Shown one piece after another: positions 22,109 through 32,785 of a stretch of 64,000 nt of DNA. The translations under genes and the position numbers were made by a program. Each line of letters starts with the position of its first letter. Within the stretch, counting starts at the first letter, position 1. Below the pieces are notes generated by a model, which did not search any database, was not told where the DNA came from, and saw only the letters and a list, made by a program, of their open reading frames with translations. The stretch comes from Schistosoma mansoni (lineage: Eukaryota > Platyhelminthes > Trematoda > Strigeidida > Schistosomatidae), in the NCBI RefSeq assembly GCF_000237925.1, contig NC_031498.1:1384015-1448014 (forward strand), written 5' to 3'.

Positions 22109-25100
22109 TTACATCTTCTGTGGTCCTATAGGTGCAGTACTTTGACACTTTGCAACACCAGTTTTCCACAATTCCTTAATAGGTACAAGGTCTGAACTTT
22201 TATATTTTGTGTACTGCTGATCATCAACTTCAAGATTGTTTGATCTAAACGGACCACTTGACCATTCATCATGATCATGGTTACCTTGTAATCCCGACGC
22301 TTTTTTAGAAGAAAAATGAACAATTGTGTTTTGAAAATATTTTAACTTTAATTCGTGTTCTTGAACTTTATACCTGTAAGTTAATAAAATGTTACAGAAT
22401 AAAAAGTGAAAATTCAGAAGAACACATGACCAGTAGTTTTTGAAACTAGTGAAGTAAATTAATAGCTTTAAATATCGTTAACTATGTCTTAATATTTTCC
22501 TTCGGTTACAACTGTTTGATACGTACTGTATTTCATCCACAGGTCTTGTGTTTATTATCTAATAACCGGTAATGTTTTCTTTATATATCTAGCACTTATA
22601 ACAAGTTTAGTATATATTTAATGAATTACAACCATCTAACTGACGGTATAGGCTCAAAGTACGAAATAAGATTAGTAAAACATATATATTCCCTTGAAAA
22701 AGCTTGGACCAGATTGCCAGGCGAAACGTTGGATTTACTTCAAATTCATTTGCGTGAGATTTTACAAATATATTATTCCTATTTAATGTGTCTTACATCA
22801 ACTTGGCGCACAAATACTATGAAACTATTCGCTTTAGTTTAGACGAAAGCTCTTATATATAATCATTATGAAATTAAATTTATTTACCAATAAATTTGCT
22901 GGGAGTACCTCACAGAAGAAAATTCATTTCAGTAGATCCTGCTTAATTTCTAATTGTCAAATGTTGATTCTACATAAGTTAGCATAATATGTACCTATAA
23001 TATATTCATCAGAACATACTACTAACAAAGAGTTTTAAGAGAATAACACTTAGCTTATTTTACTTTATAATGAATTAGCATCATTCAAATATCTTTTTAC
23101 TATACCGTATAGTTCTCAGCTGTTTACCAGCACCTAATTAACCAAGTAAGAATGAGCAGACATCGACTATGAACAGTTTACTAAAAACGGTTACATTGTA
23201 TGTACACTTATCAGATTGACTTATATGATGTGTAAAATATGCTCAGTACCATGTTGATATATTTTAACATACATCACAGTACTCAGATAATCAGTAAGCT
23301 GGACAAAGTAAATCCTTAATTGAATTACCTAAAACTGTTGTTAATGTTATAAATATATTAAATTTACTTTATATGAAGATTTTTCAGGAGAAACCATCTT
23401 ATTCGTTGCCCATTATTTTTGAAGTTTCTATTCATATTAACCATTTGAATATCGTTGCCCTTTGATCTCTAAGCAGAAATCAACTGTGAAAGGAATTTCA
23501 TAAAAGTTTTGAATATTTAACTAGTCTCAACCTCATTACATTCTTACAGTCAAATTAATGCTCATATAATGTCTGTATATTCTAACTAATATATGAGTTA
23601 CAGGATGCTAGTTATTCGACGTATATGATTAACTGATGAAAAAGGGATTGATCATTTTGTCTTATGCAAAGCTGCTTATTTCTGTGGTGACTGCTCTTGA
23701 ATTTTCTAGAACTAATCTTTAATTGTAAGATCTTAGATTATATGAATAAATAGTTTTTGAATAACACCACCCAAAGTTTGTGAAAACTTTATAAAACGAT
23801 TCATTTGGTGATATAATATTCACCGAACTCATTGTTTATCATTGTAATGTTGTAGAAATGTAGAAAAATGAATATATCATGCAAAGTTGCCTTCTCTTTA
23901 GGGATTTTCTCAGTCATTCAGCTACAAATTAGGACCAGACACATATATTCATCGGTCCAAGTTGTCACACCTCACTAGCACAACAACATGAATACCAAAT
24001 TCATAGAAGTAGTTACTTCGATGGCAGTAATACATAAAAGAAAGATTTCATATAAGGGTATGATGCAGGGAAAAGAATTAGTTTGTAGAAAGGAAGGTAT
24101 AGGATAATTTCAGTCTTACGGTTTAAGGGAAGACAGAGGATGTATACACCTAAACCATTGTGATCGATTCTGATCCATGTCACACGGAGTCTACAACCAA
24201 TGGTTACGATAGTCATGCAAACCCCAACCAAGTAGTTTGCATGTACCAACATGGCTCAGACTAGAGGTTAGTGACTTCAGGGACTGGTGACACGTTTTGG
24301 TTTGGCCGACCCTAACTTTCTTCCATCCAGCCCCAACACTAGTCAGCATTACGCATCGTGGTAATCGGTGTTCAGTCATACGTAGCACGTGGCCCAACCA
24401 TCTCAGTCGATGAAGATTCACAACCCCATCAACTGATTTACCATCATTCCTTAATAGCCTGCGTCTAATATCTCTCAGTATTTTTAATTACCTTTACTAT
24501 CAGTAAGACTAATGGACCATGTGGTAACTTCTATTATTATACGTAAACGTCGTATGATACAATGAAAGATTTTTAAATATCAGATCATAATTAAAAAAAA
24601 TTTATATGAGACTTATAGTATTGAAACAGTCCTTCTATACACAATCTTTAGTAGATTTATAATAGTACAATACTTCATAATTATAAAATATTTACTATTT
24701 ATGATCAACAATATTTGAATCAGAAGGGGTTTTGTGTGAAGATTTTAGTAATTTTGTAGTTAAAATCATGAGTCAATTATAACTAGACTACCATGGAAAA
24801 CCTGGAAGCACTGGACAGTCGTTTCGTCGTACTGTGGGACTCCTGAGAAGTGTGCGTCCACCATCCCGCATCGCGACATTCCAACCCAGTACCTACCAGT
24901 CTCGCGCCTAAGCACTTAACCACTAGACCACTGAGTCAGCATCCAACGGTGTTAATGTCTAACTTCAACCAATCCAAACGATGATTTTACCATTTATTTA
25001 TTTCATTGACTAATAAGTCTCAAAAGTTAAGATTAAAGACTACTCATTCTAGAAGAAACTATATTCAAAAAATCTAAATTTTTAAATTACAAATATGGTA

Positions 25101-27412
25101 ACAATTAAGTAACCATTAGAAAAATGTCATCTACAAACATAGTTGTTTTTTTCAAAACGTCTATTCGTTACGTTTCTATGACTGGATACATTTAGAGGTA
25201 TTAAAACATAGAATGCATTGAAATAGCTAGTATAAAAGCCTTCTTTTTTTATCATTCATAATATGGCTATTTCGTTCTCACTGAATTCATGTTGACTAGT
25301 TCGACTGTTTTTTTTCAAATAATAAACTAATGAAAGCTAATTAATATGATCTGATATGATCATCAGTAGACCTTAGTTAATGCATACTTTGATCTATAAC
25401 AAAAATGGATTGAACATTGGAATTTGTATGTTTAAAATAAAATGAACCGTTAATCATTCTTTTTGAGTTATTTATAAACATTGACATATTTTATTTGCCA
25501 GTCTAGTCTTTGATTAATTGATTCACATGTGAGTATAGTTTGCTTGAACTGTTGTTCTAAAGACTGTTAAAAAAAAAACAGTTAAATGAATAATTATTAG
25601 TAGACCTGGTTGAACTCCACTAGTCACCATTTCTCACTTGAACTCCCGGTAGTACTTCTTGAAGTCAGTCACTAGTAAGCATATGGTTATTATCAGAAAG
25701 GGTTTTGTATGGAGATTTTAGTAATTTTGTAGTTGTATCATTCATTGTACATACGTGTTATTTATCAGTTTGTTCATTATAAAAATTATTTCAACTTACC
25801 ATTTAACAGCAAGCAGAGATGGATAGTGGTTAGCAGTGGAATCCAGGACGCGCGTTTCGTCTTATTTGGAACTCGTCAGCTGGATGTATCTTCATCTCAG
25901 AGTTGATGTTCGCTCTGGGACTCGAACCCAAGACGAAACGTGCGTCCTGGATTACACTGCTAACCACTATCCATCTTTGCTTACCACGCTTGTGAATTAA
26001 AGCTATATCGTAGCAATACACACAGTATGCACATATGCCAATTAGAGACTGACCAGATTGCAGTCCTAACACATAGATGGGAAGATTCAAACAAAGAATA
26101 CTAAATGAATTTATCATTTAGTAGTTTGTACTTTTATAAGAAATAAATATAAAAATGGGTATTCTTACCGATTACTTGTAACTCTTGTTATATTATATAA
26201 AACTGTACCAAAATGTTGTTTCTTTGATGGTTCAACATAACTAAAATCTATTTTAATACCTTTAATTAATTTCATCTTTTTTTGAATGGATGATGATGAC
26301 GATGATGATGAAGATGACGACGGTTGTGGTGATGGACATATAAATTCTTTATATAAATCTTGACTCATAATATACCAACATGTACTCCAATGTTCTTTTG
26401 TATTATTATTATATTTAATAACTTGTTTAAATTCAATAAAATTTTTCGCGCCATATTTAAAAAATTTTAATGTGACCGATTCATTAGCATTTAAATATTT
26501 TAAATGTATAATTTGTTTTAAACTAATTAAATGTAACCATTTTGATGTTGAATTATTATGATTATTATTATTATTCGTATTTGTATTATCTTCTAAAAAT
26601 ATTTCTACATCATGTATATAATGATGATTTATTAAATCATATATGGAATGATTCATTTGATCCTTCCATAATAAATAATAACTTGGATTCGATTGTATCA
26701 ATAATAAATGAAATAATATACAAATAAATATAATTAAACAAAAAAAACTGATATATAATAAAATTTGAATTAATAACCAATAATTTTGTTTCCATAGGAA
26801 ATGATTAGTATCATTATTATTATTATTATCGTCATGGCAACTATTTAATAAATATTGACTTTCTTTCATTACATTATTATTAATTGATTTCATATATGAA
26901 TCATTTAATTTTATATGTATATATAAAATATAACATATGAATAAACGTAAACTAATCAATAAAATAATCAATATTCCTTTGATGATATAACCATATGATA
27001 ATATTGATTCATGACATGAATTAATATAAATATTAAAAATCATTAATGGTAATTCAGTTACAATAATATTGATTATTGTAATACAATCAATGAATAACCA
27101 TAATTTAAATTTTTTTTGAATAATATGAAACCATAATATACATTCGATTAAATTGAAAGTTAATTCAATTATATTAAATAAGATATAATAATGAATTAGA
27201 ATTTTTGATATTTGATCATATACTAAACCAGGGATTTGTTTATTTAAATCAATAATAATTAACCAACTAGATAATGTATTACATAATAATAGAATTAATG
27301 TAATACATATATGTAATATTAGTAACCATGGTTGTTTAATATATTTTATTATTATAGATGATTGTTGTTCATGATCATGATTATTATTAGTATTATTATT
27401 TTGTTTATTCAT
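22109..27412 (-). CDS. Multi-pass membrane protein of unknown function
   Basis: Two coding exons, 27412-26169 and 22373-22109, joined across a 3.8 kb intron (AATCG/gtaaga ... ttacag/GTATAAA); phases match and give 502 aa. An Asn-rich N-terminus precedes five hydrophobic segments at about residues 28-54, 71-98, 103-130, 140-168 and 211-240. Then comes a 175-residue region with several N-glycosylation sequons (NHS, NST, NES), probably luminal or extracellular, a run of 11 serines, and an exon-2 tail containing YKVQEHELKLKYF and SSKKASGLQGNHDHDEW. Codons are extremely AT-rich, and Asn, Ile and Ser homopolymers look replication-slippage derived. I do not recognise the family; an odd number of segments suggests the two ends lie on opposite sides. 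Exon 1 as one long open frame and an AATAAA after the stop support it. The intron holds RTE and SINE copies. Confidence 0.65.
23930..24480 (-). mobile_element. RTE LINE, 5'-truncated 3' end
   Basis: Minus-strand copy of the last part of the element at 17575-21445: the C-terminal motif GHVLRMTEHRLPR, GWGLHDYRNHWL, and the shared 3' UTR ending near 23930. It is diverged, with extra bases relative to the other copies. It lies in the intron of the membrane-protein gene, same strand. Confidence 0.85.
24726..24975 (-). repeat. SINE-like family A
   Basis: Minus-strand copy with the constant tail (CAGAAGGGG on the plus strand), hammerhead segment and tRNA-like block. The ribozyme core reads CTCAGGAG instead of CTGANGAG, so it is very likely inactive. 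Confidence 0.85.
25600..25735 (-). repeat. SINE-like family A, tail-to-head junction fragment
   Basis: On the minus strand the 3' tail sequence (...CAAAACCCTTTCTGATAAT) continues straight into the 5' leader (GACTGACTTCAAG ... GTGGAGTTCAACCAGGTC). It contains no tRNA-like or ribozyme part. The junction implies that the source template had repeated or circular units. Confidence 0.7.
25812..26105. repeat. SINE-like family B (Sm-alpha type), fold-back pair
   Basis: The left arm (about 25812-25862) is the 3' half of a minus-strand hammerhead. The right arm (about 25932-25978) is the same sequence inverted, followed by the sense tail on the plus strand to about 26105. Between them lies the tRNA-like block; on the minus strand its B box is GGGTTCGAGTCCC. 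The arms pair over roughly 45 bases. The sequence matches the schistosome Sm-alpha repeat as I know it. Confidence 0.8.
25841..25885 (-). ncRNA. Hammerhead ribozyme, family B, core intact
   Basis: Minus strand: CCAG-CTGACGAG-(stem II TTCCAAATAAGA)-CGAAAC-GCGCGTC-CTGG. Stem I is CCAG/CTGG, stem III CGC/GCG, and cleavage is expected after the GTC. The conserved CUGANGA and GAAA are both present; stem II is weakened by one or two changes. This is the Sm-alpha hammerhead type, which self-cleaves in transcripts. Confidence 0.8.
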
Positions 27413-27513
27413 TATAATCAATATTTGAATTTAGTTACTATGCAAATGAACAAATGGTGAATGTTATTATGATTTCTTTTTTTCGCGTATGAAAGGGAAA
27501 AAATATGATTGAG

Positions 27514-27530
27514 TATATATATATATATAT
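27514..27530. repeat. (AT)n microsatellite upstream of the membrane-protein gene
   Basis: Short AT dinucleotide run about 100 bases 5' of the minus-strand start codon at 27412; an ATT run follows near 27645. Confidence 0.9.
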
Positions 27531-27658
27531 TCTTTTTTTGTAAATACTACTCATATGATTATTATATTCGAAAGAATAGTAATCAGTCAGTGATGATCAA
27601 TAGAATTATTGATTATATGTTACACATTGTGAAACTTTCATATTATTATTATTATTAT

Positions 27659-28062
27659 TTTTCAAAGTTGAAATCATGAGTCAATCGAAGCAAGACCACC
27701 AACGAAAACCTGGAAGCACTGTACGGCCGTTTCGTCCTATTGTGGGACTCGTCAGCAATGCGTGTCCGCGATCCCGCACTCGCGAGATTCGAACCCAGGA
27801 CCAAACAGTCTCGAGCCAGAGCCCTTAACCGATAGATCACTTAGCCGTCATCTAACGGTGTTAATGTCTAACTTCAACTGATCCACGAAGTTGAGCAACC
27901 ATTCACCAATTGTCTTCAGTGAGTTGATATCTCCCAACAGACCTGGTTGAACTCCACTGGTCACTGCTTCCAACTAGAACTCCAGGACATGTATCTTGAA
28001 GTCAGTCACTAGTGAGCACATGATTATAATCAGAAGGGGTTTTGTGGAGATTTTATTATTAT
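27659..28062 (-). repeat. SINE-like family A, long unit with leader and preceding tail
   Basis: The most complete minus-strand copy. Reading 5' to 3': a tail piece (AAAATCTCCACAAAACCCC), leader (GACTGACTTCAAG ... GAGATATCAACTCACTGAAG), tRNA-like block with A-box-like GGCTAAGTGATC and B box GGTTCGAATCT, hammerhead, then the 3' region. The tail joined in front of the leader shows a tail-to-head junction. It lies 250 bp 5' of the membrane-protein gene. Confidence 0.88.
27712..27766 (-). ncRNA. Hammerhead ribozyme, family A, core intact
   Basis: Minus strand: GCATTG-CTGACGAG-TCC(CACAATA)GGA-CGAAAC-GGCCGTA-CAGTGC. Stem I (GCATTG/CAGTGC) pairs with one wobble, stem II is GTCC/GGAC and stem III CGG/CCG. 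Cleavage triplet is GTA, allowed by the NUH rule but slower than GTC. Likely able to fold. Confidence 0.75.
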
Positions 28063-28104
28063 TATTATGGTTACTTTTATTCGATACTATATTTTTGGTA
28101 CAAT

Positions 28105-28345
28105 ATAGAATAGTTGAAAGCATGAGTCAATTGAAGCTAGACCACCAAGGAAAACCTGGAAGCACTGGTTTAAGGCCGTTTCGTTCTATTGTTGGACTCT
28201 TCAGCAGTGAGCACCCACGATCTCGCCTCGCGAGATTTGAAATCAGGCCGTTCAGTGCTTTCAGGTTTTCTTTGGTTGTCTAGCTTCATTCTTGACTCAT
28301 GATTTCAACTATGAAAATACTGAAATCTTCACACAAACTCCTTCT
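28105..28345. repeat. SINE-like family A, two copies in inverted contact
   Basis: A minus-strand copy at about 28105-28245 (tail, decayed hammerhead, B-box part) is abutted at about 28246 by a plus-strand copy of the 3' region (CCGTTCAGTGCTTTC ... CTCCTTCTGA) to 28345. The two halves could pair as a hairpin. Confidence 0.8.
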
Positions 28346-28830
28346 GACAATATAGAATCTTTAGCAAAATATATTTCAACAAGTTTCCATATCTTATTTC
28401 TTGATCGATTTTGACGATAAATATTGAGTGATTGTGAGTTACATGTTAACAGTTCAGGAATCAACATTTGAATAATGTACATTCTTTTCAATACATATTG
28501 CCAGCAACCACGATGTCTCTTCTCTGATTGGTCTTTTTTCTAACTTGTACAGCGAATCATTGTAAATATTTCGGAAACACTTCTGAATAGGTTATGTTAT
28601 TAATAGACATAATGGTATGTTAAAACAAATAAAACAGATAACTTGTTGAAATATCTAGACGATAGAAACACGTAACACATATATTCAAGAAGGTTGAATA
28701 TAATTGACTCATGTTATCCTATTTACTAAAGTCAACATTTAAATAGGATTACATTAGCACAGTATAAATTTGATTGTTACACGCTACAAATTTCTACGGT
28801 GAAGAAGTTCAAACAAGTTTACTGGATAAA

Positions 28831-28849
28831 ATGTCAAAGTTATTTAAAT
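28831..28849 (+). CDS. Candidate first coding micro-exon
   Basis: ATGTCAAAGTTATTTAAAT followed by a perfect donor (gtaagt) encodes MSKLFK plus one base. Its phase fits the terminal exon candidate at 37295-37368, which would give ...KWQQRVNVLEEEEQ. Exons may be missing between them. Very short, so it could be chance. Confidence 0.2.
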
Positions 28850-29324
28850 GTAAGTCGTTGAGATTATTTCAAATATCATTAATCGCCTATGATGATTTCT
28901 CTATAATAGGAGCCCAATTTTTGTTCAACTATACGTTCTAATATTGAAGAATATTCGTATGACCAATCCAAGTTAAAATTAGTATAAGAAATTAAGCATA
29001 CATTGAACTCAATTACCTAATTATAATTTTTTTTTAAAACTACAATATTATTCCATACAAGGCAATCAAAACATGATGCGATTTCATCTAACTGACAAAC
29101 TAATATCGACATTAATTTAGAAGTGTATGAAAAAAAAACGCAACTAAGTTACACTAACAAACTGAACTTAAGATTAAAAAAAAACCTAATTACTTTAGTG
29201 AAGCCACATGTGTATGGAGTTATTATTTTATAAATTAGATTAACTTACTTCATTATAGAAACAAATAAAGATGGAACAATTCAAAATTGGTTTATCTACT
29301 TCCAACTAATTGCAATATTTCTAG

Positions 29325-29690
29325 TTAACATCATGAATAGATCAATGTTAGACCACCATTGAAAACCTGGAAGTATTGGACGGCCGTTTCGTCCTAGTAT
29401 AGGACTTGTGAGTAGTGCACGAAAGGAACTCGAACTCATAACCTTCATTGTCGCGTGCAAACGCTTAACCTCTAGATCACTGAGGCGGCATCAAATAAAA
29501 GTTAATGTGCAACTTCAACCAATCCACGAAATCATGTCACCATCTTCTGTTGTTTGAGAGAGATACCTGTCTCTACCTGAAACGGATTAGCTCCACTGGT
29601 CATGATTTCTCACTAGAACTCTAAGAATTCCGTCATGAAGCTAGTCACTAATAAGGACATAATAATTATTAGTATGGCGTTGTGGAAATT
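29325..29690 (-). repeat. SINE-like family A, diverged long copy
   Basis: Minus-strand copy with the leader, tRNA-like block, hammerhead segment and tail recognisable but strongly diverged. The ribozyme core reads CTCACAAG, so it is inactive. Confidence 0.8.
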
Positions 29691-29936
29691 GTTACGTTTT
29701 TGATCGAGATCATGAACTGATTGATGTTAGATAACTATTGGAATATCATTATGTAAACATTTATTTATATGAATAGTAATTCAGTGAAAATAAGAATATC
29801 ATATTACTTTTTATATCTTTTTTCATAAATTTATCTTCACAATTAGCCTTTATGCGAAACAGATTTGCTTAATTCCTATAAAATATCAAGTTCAAGGTTT
29901 GTTACATCTTTATAAAATACTAAATTCACTTAGCAT

Positions 29937-30185
29937 TGTTTGTTTGAATCTTCCCATTGATGTTTAGGACTGCAGTTGATCAGTCTCTTATTGACATATA
30001 CATATAATGTGAGTATTGCCTCGATATAGCCTCAATTCACAAGCATTATAAGCAAAGATGGATAATTGCTAGCAGTGGAACCCAGGATGCGTGCTTCGTC
30101 CTATTTGGAACTGGTCAGCTGGATGTACCTGCATCTCAGAGTTGGTGTTCACTCTGGGACTCGCACCAGTACCTTTCGCTTCAAA
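29937..30185 (-). repeat. SINE-like family B, near full length
   Basis: Sense on the minus strand: B box (GGTGCGAGTCCC), a hammerhead with damaged core (CTGACCAG, GAAGC), and the full tail through AAGATTCAAACAAACAAT. It gives the order of parts for family B. Confidence 0.85.
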
Positions 30186-30954
30186 CGCCAAAAATGAATT
30201 AAAACATCATATGAGTAGTTTATAACGTAACATAGAAGTCCATTCTGAATAAATACAATCTGGCTAGTATGGATAGTAAGATCGTTGGATGAATGAAGTT
30301 AGGAAAAGATAAATCTGAGAAATCTGATATTTTACTGTGATCATATTCCTCGCAAACGGTAGAACCATTACAGGAGTAATAACGATGGTACAGTTACAGA
30401 TCTAGAAACAGATAGCGTATTAGGTTAATGTGGCTGTGAATTTCAACAATCGAAATTATAAAGCATGCTAAATCACTTCTTTGCTGAATAGACTTTTTTA
30501 ATAGTACATGAATGGGTTAGTACAATAGTTAAAAATGACCAAACCAAGATAAAGTATGAATTTTTGGAATATATAACATATTTTATTTGGGAAATATTTA
30601 GAAACATTGAGTGATATAGTTCATAGTTGATTTTAATGGTACTGATGGACTCATGAAGTCAAAACTCGGTACTTTAGGTCTTGAAGAAGATATGATACTA
30701 TTAGGTTATACAGTCGGATTATAATAGATCACATTTACAGATTCTACCAAATTTTCGATGTAGTGAAAAAAAGATTGTTCAAAACGTAAAATGTTATGAA
30801 ATGATAGAAGTTCGGAAATTTGAATCATATGATGAAAACTAAATTGGTCTAAAAGTTAAGTGCTTGACGCAAAATATGACAACCCTTAACCAGTTCTCAG
30901 TTGTATACACACATCTGAAGAATCCTATAGTACAACAAAATCATTGGATGCCAG
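30186..30954. other. No supported feature
   Basis: AT-rich sequence between SINE copies; no coding signal or recognisable repeat on either strand. Confidence 0.4.
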
Positions 30955-31125
30955 CTCAGTGGTCTATCAGTCAAGTGCTGAGGCTGGTAGGTCTTGGGAC
31001 CGAATCTCACGAGGCGGGATCGTGGATGCGCACTGCTGAGGAGTACCACAATAGGACGAAACGGCCGTCCAATGCTTCCAGGTTTTCTAGGGTGGTCTAG
31101 CTTCAATCGACTCATGATTTCAAGT
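30955..31125 (+). repeat. SINE-like family A
   Basis: Plus-strand copy with A-box region (CAGCTCAGTGGTCTATCAG), decayed B box and a hammerhead segment with CTGAGGAG, CGAAAC and GGCCGTC intact. Stem II has an extra base and stem I one mismatch, so activity is uncertain. Confidence 0.85.
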
Positions 31126-31331
31126 ATACATGAAAATCGTTATTCTTAGTTTTTAGTAGTTATTCAACAATGATCAGTTAATGATATTTACTATACAAAT
31201 ATTAATGAACTATTGTTCAATATCATTGATAAGTGTATCTCTACCATATCAACATGTTTACATAGTTGAATTCAAAAGAAATATTCAAGATGATTAATTC
31301 TTAAAAACAAAAATTTATGTCAATAAAATAA

Positions 31332-31451
31332 TATCAGAAGGGGTTTTGTGGATATTATAGTAATTTCCATAGTTGAAATCATGAGTCAATTGAAGCTAGA
31401 ACACCATGGAAAACCTGGAAGCATTGGACGGCCGTTTCGTCCTATTATGAG

Positions 31452-31452
<1 letters not shown>
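31332..31452 (-). repeat. SINE-like family A, 3' part
   Basis: Tail and 3' half of the hammerhead only; interrupted in mid-ribozyme by the AT run that follows. Confidence 0.85.

Positions 31453-31487
<35 letters not shown>
31453..31487. repeat. (AT)n microsatellite
   Basis: Uninterrupted run of about 35 bases at the junction of a family A copy and a family C copy. Confidence 0.95.
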
Positions 31488-31491
<4 letters not shown>

Positions 31492-31905
31492 CACACAAAT
31501 CTCATTTGATTTGTGTGAGGGCTGTGATACTGCCCAGGTGCCTAAACTGAAGCAGGTGGTTTTCTTAGGGAGCCACATTCCGAGACTTTGACCTAAAGAT
31601 CTGATCCACAAGGCAGTGGAGCATCGTAAGGAGATGCAGTCTCATGGTAGCTGGTGATCAACAATTGGTTCATATGCCATTTGTTCTCTCAAGATACTAG
31701 AGTCCATTTGCACCATTGGTTTAGAATCAGGGTTTTCCAACTTCCCGACCCGGTCAAAGTGCCGGATATTCGCTTTTCGTCCTCACAATATTGTAAACAA
31801 CAGTAATGCCACGAGAAGGCAATGAGTAGGACTTCTCTGGGAGAGGCCATATACGCGTAGCCATGTGACAGTGTTTCCCTACTCTCAGCCGTACCAGGGC
31901 ATTTA
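31488..31905 (-). repeat. Retroposon family C, truncated at its 3' side
   Basis: One of five copies in the window of a roughly 500 bp element. Sense is minus. It begins with the characteristic hairpin CACACAAATC...GATTTGTGTG near the 3' end and ends at GCCGTACCAGGGCATTT, right beside a family A SINE. It lacks the ATAAATA-type tail. Confidence 0.8.
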
Positions 31906-31907
31906 GA

Positions 31908-32095
31908 TGCCGGCTCAGTGGTCTATCGGTTAAGCGCTCGCGCACGAGACTGATAGATCGTGGATTCGAATCTTGCGAGGTAGGATCATGGATGCGCACT
32001 GCTGAGGAGTCCCACAATCGTATGAAACTATCGTCCAGTACTTCCAGGTTCTCCATGGTGGTCCAGCTTCAATTGACTTATAATCTCAGCTATTA
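31908..32095 (+). repeat. SINE-like family A
   Basis: Plus-strand copy starting GATGCCGGCTCAGTGG with clear A box, B box (GATTCGAATC) and hammerhead segment. Stem II and III have decayed (ATCGTATGAAAC), so likely inactive. It directly abuts the 5' end of a family C copy. Confidence 0.85.
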
Positions 32096-32484
32096 AAATT
32101 AATAAGATGTTGAAACTAAATCAATTGATTAATTTTTTTTGTTTCACATCAAGATTCATCCGTTCAATTGAGTAGCTTTCATGTGAAAAAAATTTTTTTT
32201 GATGATCACTCATTCTGTAAACAAAAATAATAATAAAAATCAGTAACATGATTACTATTGTACATAATGAAAGGATCTCAAGTTTTTCTTGTTAAACTAA
32301 AAATACTTGATCTTTTCATCGAATTTGTTAATTAGTTACTTAATCAATAACTGTCGATCAACTCTGAAGAATTTGATCAACATCACAATAATCACTATTC
32401 AGTAATTGATTAATGATAACTATTTTAGTCTTACAATAAATTAATGATAAGTTGAATAATGATTCAGATTTTTGAAGTTAGGTT

Positions 32485-32785
32485 GTGGTGTGGTCTACTT
32501 ATATCCACATAAGTAGTATACGGTGATGGTCAGACATATAATGTATTTTGGCAGAAGATCGATAAGAAAAGAACTGAAATGAAGCACAATTGTTAGGAAA
32601 ATGCATGAACAGTGGAATTAGAAAGAAGATGAACTGATATTTACAGAAGAAATAGTGAAGATTGAGACAATTGATTGTTATTTTACAAATTAATTGTTTA
32701 CTGTATGGTTATCAGAATTTAGTAAGATGGTCTGTTATATTGTGCTTAAATACATTCGATTGTCCCCAATTGTCTTCTGTTCACT
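32485..32785 (+). repeat. Interspersed repeat D, copy 2 (most complete)
   Basis: Starts GTGGTGTGGTCTACTTATAT; the first 40 bases hold a hairpin (CTACTTAT...ATAAGTAG). It matches the reverse complement of 63947-63725 over most of its length. No coding capacity; class unknown. Confidence 0.65.

Noticed and set aside
22621-22842. Plus-strand frame (LEKAWTRLPGETLDLLQIHL) as a gene
   Set aside because: It looks mildly coding, but there is no splice context or family; it lies in an intron of the opposite-strand gene.
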